DNA of 38,559 nucleotides from the NCBI RefSeq assembly GCF_013166515.1, contig NZ_JABKKJ010000024.1, positions 1 to 38,559 on the forward strand, given 5' to 3'. A model generated the notes under the pieces. It did not search any database, was not told the origin of the DNA, and saw nothing but the letters and a program-made list of their open reading frames with translations. Both the position numbers and the translations under genes were made by a program. This DNA is from Xylanibacter caecicola (GTDB lineage Bacteria > Bacteroidota > Bacteroidia > Bacteroidales > Bacteroidaceae). This document shows positions 35,144 to 38,559 of the stretch, in pieces (position 1 is the first letter of the stretch; the number at the start of each line of letters is the position of its first letter).

Positions 35144-35731
35144 ATGAAAAGATTTATCATATTGTTCATGGTATCGACAATGACTCTTTGTTCGTATGCA
35201 CAGAGAGATAAATCGGCAGATAGTGAGCAACTGGGGAAAGCATTGGAATATTTCTCGGGCGGGAAATATCACGAAGCCTTGATTTTGTTTACCCAAATCG
35301 ACAAAAGATATAACCTGAACCCGCGTTTCAAGGCATATATCGGCGTATGCTATTATTATGAATGGGATTATGAGAATGCCTGCAAGTATCTTGACACGGC
35401 GCTTCCGGACATCGAAAACTACGCACCTCACGAAAGGAGTGTATATTATTACTGCAACGCCGAGAGCCATTTTCTGTTGGAAAAATACAAAGAAGCCATA
35501 CCGCTTTACGAGAAACTGCTTAACGTCTGCTTCAACAACGAAAAGGGTGATGCCCTATATCGTCTCGGTTTCTGCTACATGTTCAACGAGGATTGGACCA
35601 ACGCCCGCGACTATTTCAGTTCTGCCGTCGCCTTCTACGAAAGTTTTTCCGAAATCACTCCTACATTGTCAGCACGCATCAAACAGGCAAAAAACATGAT
35701 AAAGGGGTGCGAAAGGAGAATGAATGAATAA
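35144..35731 (+). CDS. Secreted TPR-repeat protein
   Basis: 195 residues with a signal peptide (MKRFIILFMVSTMTLCSYAQ). Residues about 30-180 form helical pairs of the tetratricopeptide type: ALEYFSGGKYHEALILF, AYIGVCYYYEWDYENACKYL, AESHFLLEKYKEAIPLYEKLL and RLGFCYMFNEDWTNARDYF. The ATG at 35144 gives a clean signal peptide; the GTG at 35129 adds five residues. It overlaps the next gene by 8 bases. Likely a periplasmic scaffold in the same envelope operon. Confidence 0.85.
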   Translation: MKRFIILFMVSTMTLCSYAQRDKSADSEQLGKALEYFSGGKYHEALILFTQIDKRYNLNPRFKAYIGVCYYYEWDYENACKYLDTALPDIENYAPHERSVYYYCNAESHFLLEKYKEAIPLYEKLLNVCFNNEKGDALYRLGFCYMFNEDWTNARDYFSSAVAFYESFSEITPTLSARIKQAKNMIKGCERRMNE

Positions 35732-36251
35732 AACGGACAATACGGCAATGCCTCAGTTATCATTCCACAAAGCCCTGCTTAATGACCTTGATGAGATAAA
35801 TATCATATACAAGACCGCCATTGCAGACATGATTTCACACGGCATATTGCAATGGGATGAGATATATCCCGACAGGGAGACAATCAGACAAGATATTATA
35901 AAAGGCGAAATGTACATTGCCAGACATGGTACATTACCGGCTGCTGCATATACTTTAAACAGCGAATGTGACAATGAATACATAAACGGAAATTGGAAAA
36001 ACATATCAGAACCATACTTCATCGTACATCGCCTGTGCGTAAATGCCCGGTTACAGAAGCAAGGTATAGGCACCTATATTATGCTGCACATAGAAGAATA
36101 TGCGAGAAACAACAATGCATCATCTATAAGACTTGACTGTTTTCCAGAAAACCATAGTGCCACAGCATTATACAAAAGACTTGGTTATACCCGAACCGGC
36201 ATTGCCACATACCGCAAAGGCAAGTTCTTTCTTATGGAGAAGATGTTATAA
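35724..36251 (+). CDS. GNAT-family N-acetyltransferase
   Basis: 175 residues. The acetyl-CoA-binding motif A is RLQKQGIGTYIMLHIEEYA (about 113-131, Q-x-x-G-I-G form), then IRLDCFPENHSATALYKRLGYTRTG (about 139-163) is motif B. Substrate unknown. The ATG at 35724 overlaps the TPR-gene stop; GAAAGGAG just upstream is a good ribosome-binding site. It is the last gene of the operon and converges on the gene at 36284. Confidence 0.88.
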   Translation: MNKTDNTAMPQLSFHKALLNDLDEINIIYKTAIADMISHGILQWDEIYPDRETIRQDIIKGEMYIARHGTLPAAAYTLNSECDNEYINGNWKNISEPYFIVHRLCVNARLQKQGIGTYIMLHIEEYARNNNASSIRLDCFPENHSATALYKRLGYTRTGIATYRKGKFFLMEKML

Positions 36252-36283
36252 TCCCGGTAAACTTACTTTTTCCACACTCCCTC

Positions 36284-36868
36284 TTATATTATATTGGTCT
36301 CATTTATTACCAACTCTCTCGGCAAAGTAATAACCTTAAGTCGCTCATACCAAACCTTTGATGTCCCTGCAACATGTTTCTGTGCATGTCCACTAATAAT
36401 GTAATAGTTGGCAGAATACTCGTCCATCAAGTCCATAAAGGTCTTCTTTATGCGCGAACACTTCTCGTTAATGGAATTGTCGAGCGGATTAACCAGCATG
36501 CCGACTCCCTCCATAATCTTTTCTTTATCCATCATCTTTGCCGTTGCCATATAGTATCGCGTCAGTTCTTCCCGATAGTCACCCAATTGTTTAAACCTTA
36601 TACCTTCAGGATGGGCGAGAAACAACATATAAACCGCCTTATGAACAGGCTGAAGTTCTACCTCTTTATTATAGTCCACAAGGATGAAACGATTGTCTTT
36701 AGTTATCAGCAATCGGCTAAGTTTTGCCCTTGCAGCCTCTATGCGCAGTTCCTCAAGTAAAGACGATCCTATAGCCTGAAGGAGCAAATCTTTACGACCT
36801 GCACCAACGATTTCTCTTACTAACAGGGAAATCTCGACAGCAACTTCTTCAATACTTTTACCTGTCAT
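36284..36868 (-). CDS. Unknown protein paired with the FtsZ-family gene
   Basis: 194 residues; I do not recognise a family. It is predicted mainly helical and cytoplasmic, without signal peptide or membrane segment. Visible features are LLVREIVGAG, a KLSRLLITKDNRFILVDYN strand pair, HKAVYMLFLAHPEGIRFKQLGDY (which resembles a small winged-helix-like segment), and a C-terminal WYERLKVITLPRELVINETN. It begins 7 bases after the FtsZ-family stop, so the two are almost certainly co-transcribed. A role with the FtsZ-like protein is inferred from that alone. Confidence 0.75.
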   Translation of the reverse strand: MTGKSIEEVAVEISLLVREIVGAGRKDLLLQAIGSSLLEELRIEAARAKLSRLLITKDNRFILVDYNKEVELQPVHKAVYMLFLAHPEGIRFKQLGDYREELTRYYMATAKMMDKEKIMEGVGMLVNPLDNSINEKCSRIKKTFMDLMDEYSANYYIISGHAQKHVAGTSKVWYERLKVITLPRELVINETNII

Positions 36869-36875
36869 CTGTTTC

Positions 36876-38081
36876 CTATTCCTCTGTTTCTCGAATAATA
36901 TTTGTAACCCACTCCTTTATTTTATCTCCGATAGTAGGCTGACGTTTAGGTTCCTCCGTCACAGAAGGCTCAGGCTCCGGAGCTGTTTCAATCACAAAAT
37001 CAGGTTCGGGCGCAGGTTCGTCCGTTTCCCGCTTGATTGGTTTATATAGTTGCGATGCCAAACTTTCGTAGTAGGCATCATCTTTCAGCTCTTCATCTAT
37101 ATCGTGCTCTTCCTCCATGCCCGTTGCAAGGATAGTGACTTTAGCGTCTTCGCCTATTGTGTTGTCCGTTGATATCCCCCATATAACCTCAATATAAGGA
37201 TTAAGACTATCGAAGAAGCTATCTATTTCCTGCATCTCCGGCACCATGATTGGAGCATCATCACTGGAATATATATTGAAAAGAATACGCTTGGCTTTAC
37301 TTATATCACTTCCATACAAAAGAGGAGAATGAAGTGCATCCTGTATGGCACGTTCCACTCGTTTCTCTCCACTTGCACGTCCCATAGCCATAATTGCACC
37401 GCCACCATCGCGCATTGTTGTCTCTACATCGCGAAAGTCAAGATCTATACCGCCATTACTGTTTACTGTTATCAACTCTGATATACCCATTACAGCATCT
37501 TTCAGAATATTATCAGCTCTTGCAAACGACTCTTTCACTGAAATAGGTGTATCTGCATATACATCACACAATCTTTCGTTGTTGATAATGAGAATGGCAT
37601 CCACATTCTTCCGCATCTCGTCTACCCCCTTCAATGCACGAATTATCTTCTGCTTCTTTTCAAAACAAAATGGTATTGTGACAATACCTATCGTCAACAT
37701 ACCCATCTTTTTCGCAACACTGGCAACAACCGGAGCAGAACCCGTACCCGTTCCGCCTCCCATACTTGCTGTAATAAACACCATTTTTGTACCATCGTTC
37801 AGCAAATGCTCTATATCTGCTATATTCTTTTCTGCTTCAGAACGACCGATTTCAGGCTTTCCACCAGCCCCCAATCCTTCTCCCAGCAAAATTTTGACGG
37901 AAACAGGAGAAGTGGAAAGTGATTTGCTATCGGTATTACATACAGCTAATGTTACACCGGAAATCTTTTCATCATACATGTTGCGTACGGCGTTACAACC
38001 ACCGCCACCCACACCAATAACTTTGATAATGCCTTGCATCCTATCCTCAATAGGACCAAAATCCAAAATATCTTCTCCCAT
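36876..38081 (-). CDS. ftsZ: FtsZ-family protein, probably a second paralog
   Basis: 401-residue tubulin/FtsZ GTPase. IIKVIGVGGGGCNAV (18-32) and GGGTGTGSAPVVA (108-120) form the GTP site. The T7 loop, N-V/L-D-F-x-D in typical FtsZ, reads GIDLDFRDV (211-219), so the conserved Asn is Asp213; Asp215 and Asp218 remain. Domain 2 ends near 320. A Glu/Pro-rich linker (about 325-380) leads to a tail ending KIKEWVTNIIRETEE, an amphipathic helix rather than an obvious FtsA/ZipA-binding peptide. It is not in a murein/division gene cluster, where Bacteroidales ftsZ normally lies, hence 'second paralog' (inference). A TTG at 38096 is possible, but the ATG at 38081 is preferred. Confidence 0.9.
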   Translation of the reverse strand: MGEDILDFGPIEDRMQGIIKVIGVGGGGCNAVRNMYDEKISGVTLAVCNTDSKSLSTSPVSVKILLGEGLGAGGKPEIGRSEAEKNIADIEHLLNDGTKMVFITASMGGGTGTGSAPVVASVAKKMGMLTIGIVTIPFCFEKKQKIIRALKGVDEMRKNVDAILIINNERLCDVYADTPISVKESFARADNILKDAVMGISELITVNSNGGIDLDFRDVETTMRDGGGAIMAMGRASGEKRVERAIQDALHSPLLYGSDISKAKRILFNIYSSDDAPIMVPEMQEIDSFFDSLNPYIEVIWGISTDNTIGEDAKVTILATGMEEEHDIDEELKDDAYYESLASQLYKPIKRETDEPAPEPDFVIETAPEPEPSVTEEPKRQPTIGDKIKEWVTNIIRETEE

Positions 38082-38107
38082 ATCTCTTATATTCAAAACT
38101 TTGAATG

Positions 38108-38115
38108 CAAAAGTA
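38108..38115 (-). promoter_or_regulatory. Candidate -7 element of the FtsZ-family gene
   Basis: TACTTTTG on the minus strand, 27 bases before the ATG, matches TAnnTTTG. No -33 TTTG is seen 19-20 bases upstream. Confidence 0.45.
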
Positions 38116-38431
38116 CAAAATAATCCTCAGATGTAGAAGTATTCACAAGGCTTGCGATTTTTAATCCCAACAATCCAAGCTCTGAACATTCCGCATCCGA
38201 ATGCAACAACAGACCTCCCATACCACTTCGAGCATACGCAACATGTAAAAGAGGAAAAAAGGATAGGGCACAAAGACAGTGTCTATAACAGAGAATAGAA
38301 GTACGGACATGAATACAATAAATCCTGTTTGACATTCATGCGACTGTGCTCACGGATATACAAAAAACATTCTGACAAGCACACAACAGTACTGATATAT
38401 TCAGTATCCTTATGTACAGTATACATCCCCC
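38116..38431. other. Gene-free stretch upstream of the FtsZ-family gene
   Basis: Small open frames occur on both strands but none has a recognisable product. TACTGA-TATAT-TCAGTA at 38390-38406 is a perfect 6-bp inverted repeat that could be an operator. Confidence 0.4.
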
Positions 38432-38483
38432 AAAAAAAGAATCCGTCCCGGAAACCTCCTGCCGTGGAAGTGTCCGGGACGGA
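38432..38483 (-). terminator. Rho-independent terminator of the rRNA operon
   Basis: TCCGTCCCGGA (38442-38452) and TCCGGGACGGA (38473-38483) form a perfect 11-bp stem with a 20-base loop. On the minus strand it is followed by a T-run (complement of A7 at 38432-38438). It lies 9 bases past the 5S 3' end. Confidence 0.88.
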
Positions 38484-38492
38484 AATCAAAGA

Positions 38493-38559
38493 AGGCGGCT
38501 ACCTACTCTCCCGCATTGCATTGCAGTACCATCGGCGCGGGCGGGCTTAACTGCTCTGT
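38493..38559 (-). rRNA. rrf: 5S ribosomal RNA, 3' portion (cut by window end)
   Basis: Read on the minus strand, the last about 67 bases give the conserved 3' half of 5S rRNA: AGAGCAGTTAAGCCCGCC, then GATGGTACTGCAATGCAA, GGGAGAGTAGGTAGCCGCC. The 5' part and the rest of the rRNA operon lie beyond the window. The 3' end is placed at the paired GGCGGC, accurate to a few bases. Confidence 0.92.

Noticed and set aside
38093..38550. Short overlapping frames between the FtsZ-family gene and 5S rRNA
   Set aside because: They cross the terminator and rRNA or the promoter region and have no coding character.

Overview
The window looks like chromosome from a Prevotella-like member of the Bacteroidales. 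The signs are many TAnnTTTG (-7) promoter elements typical of Bacteroidota, a type IX secretion (T9SS) sorting domain, a PorT-like barrel, HU-CCDC81/SPOR and MORN proteins, a eukaryote-like glycogen branching enzyme, and short AT-rich intergenic regions with periodic repeats. No 16S sequence is present, so the genus is an inference.

Layout. 1-119 is the 3' end of an IS30-family transposase. 211-7207 (+) is a complete glycine cleavage operon: lplA (lipoate ligase), gcvT, gcvH, gcvPA, gcvPB, lpdA. It encodes the T, H, split P and L proteins plus the enzyme that lipoylates GcvH. 7349-13325 (-) is an AT-rich three-gene cassette that looks like a phage-defence or restriction-modification locus: a methyltransferase-like protein, a 1309-residue GIY-YIG-like/helicase/N6-adenine methyltransferase fusion, and a sirtuin-like protein with a zinc ribbon. 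An imperfect inverted repeat lies at its left edge. At its right edge is about 860 bp of non-coding DNA with an inverted motif and a 22-bp-period palindrome array.

14184-17822 (-) carries a POT peptide transporter, a PorT-like barrel and a LysM/periplasmic-binding-fold protein. A T9SS type B cargo protein (18119, +) and uvrA (18968, +) follow. 21830-25064 (-) is a membrane protein with glgB; 25117-26737 (-) holds a YhcH-type protein and a MORN-repeat protein; kdsB (+) is at 26883. 27703-27911 is a perfect 53-bp inverted repeat. 27925-30652 (-) carries a lipoprotein, ugd and rfbC, that is, envelope polysaccharide precursor genes.

30653-31829 is a 1.2 kb non-coding stretch with a longer 22-bp-period palindrome array. 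31830-36251 (+) is a tight six-gene operon: HU-CCDC81/SPOR, zinc ribbon/FHA, HPPK-like, M64 peptidase, TPR, GNAT. 36284-38081 (-) is a two-gene unit of an FtsZ-family protein with an altered T7 loop and an unrecognised protein. The window ends in the 3' part of a 5S rRNA (-) with its terminator.

Most notable: (1) the two palindrome arrays with an exact 22-bp repeat and compensatory arm changes; (2) the sirtuin/helicase/methyltransferase cassette with a methyltransferase-like partner that lacks a visible catalytic motif; (3) the FtsZ-family protein with Asn to Asp in the T7 loop, paired with an unknown protein.
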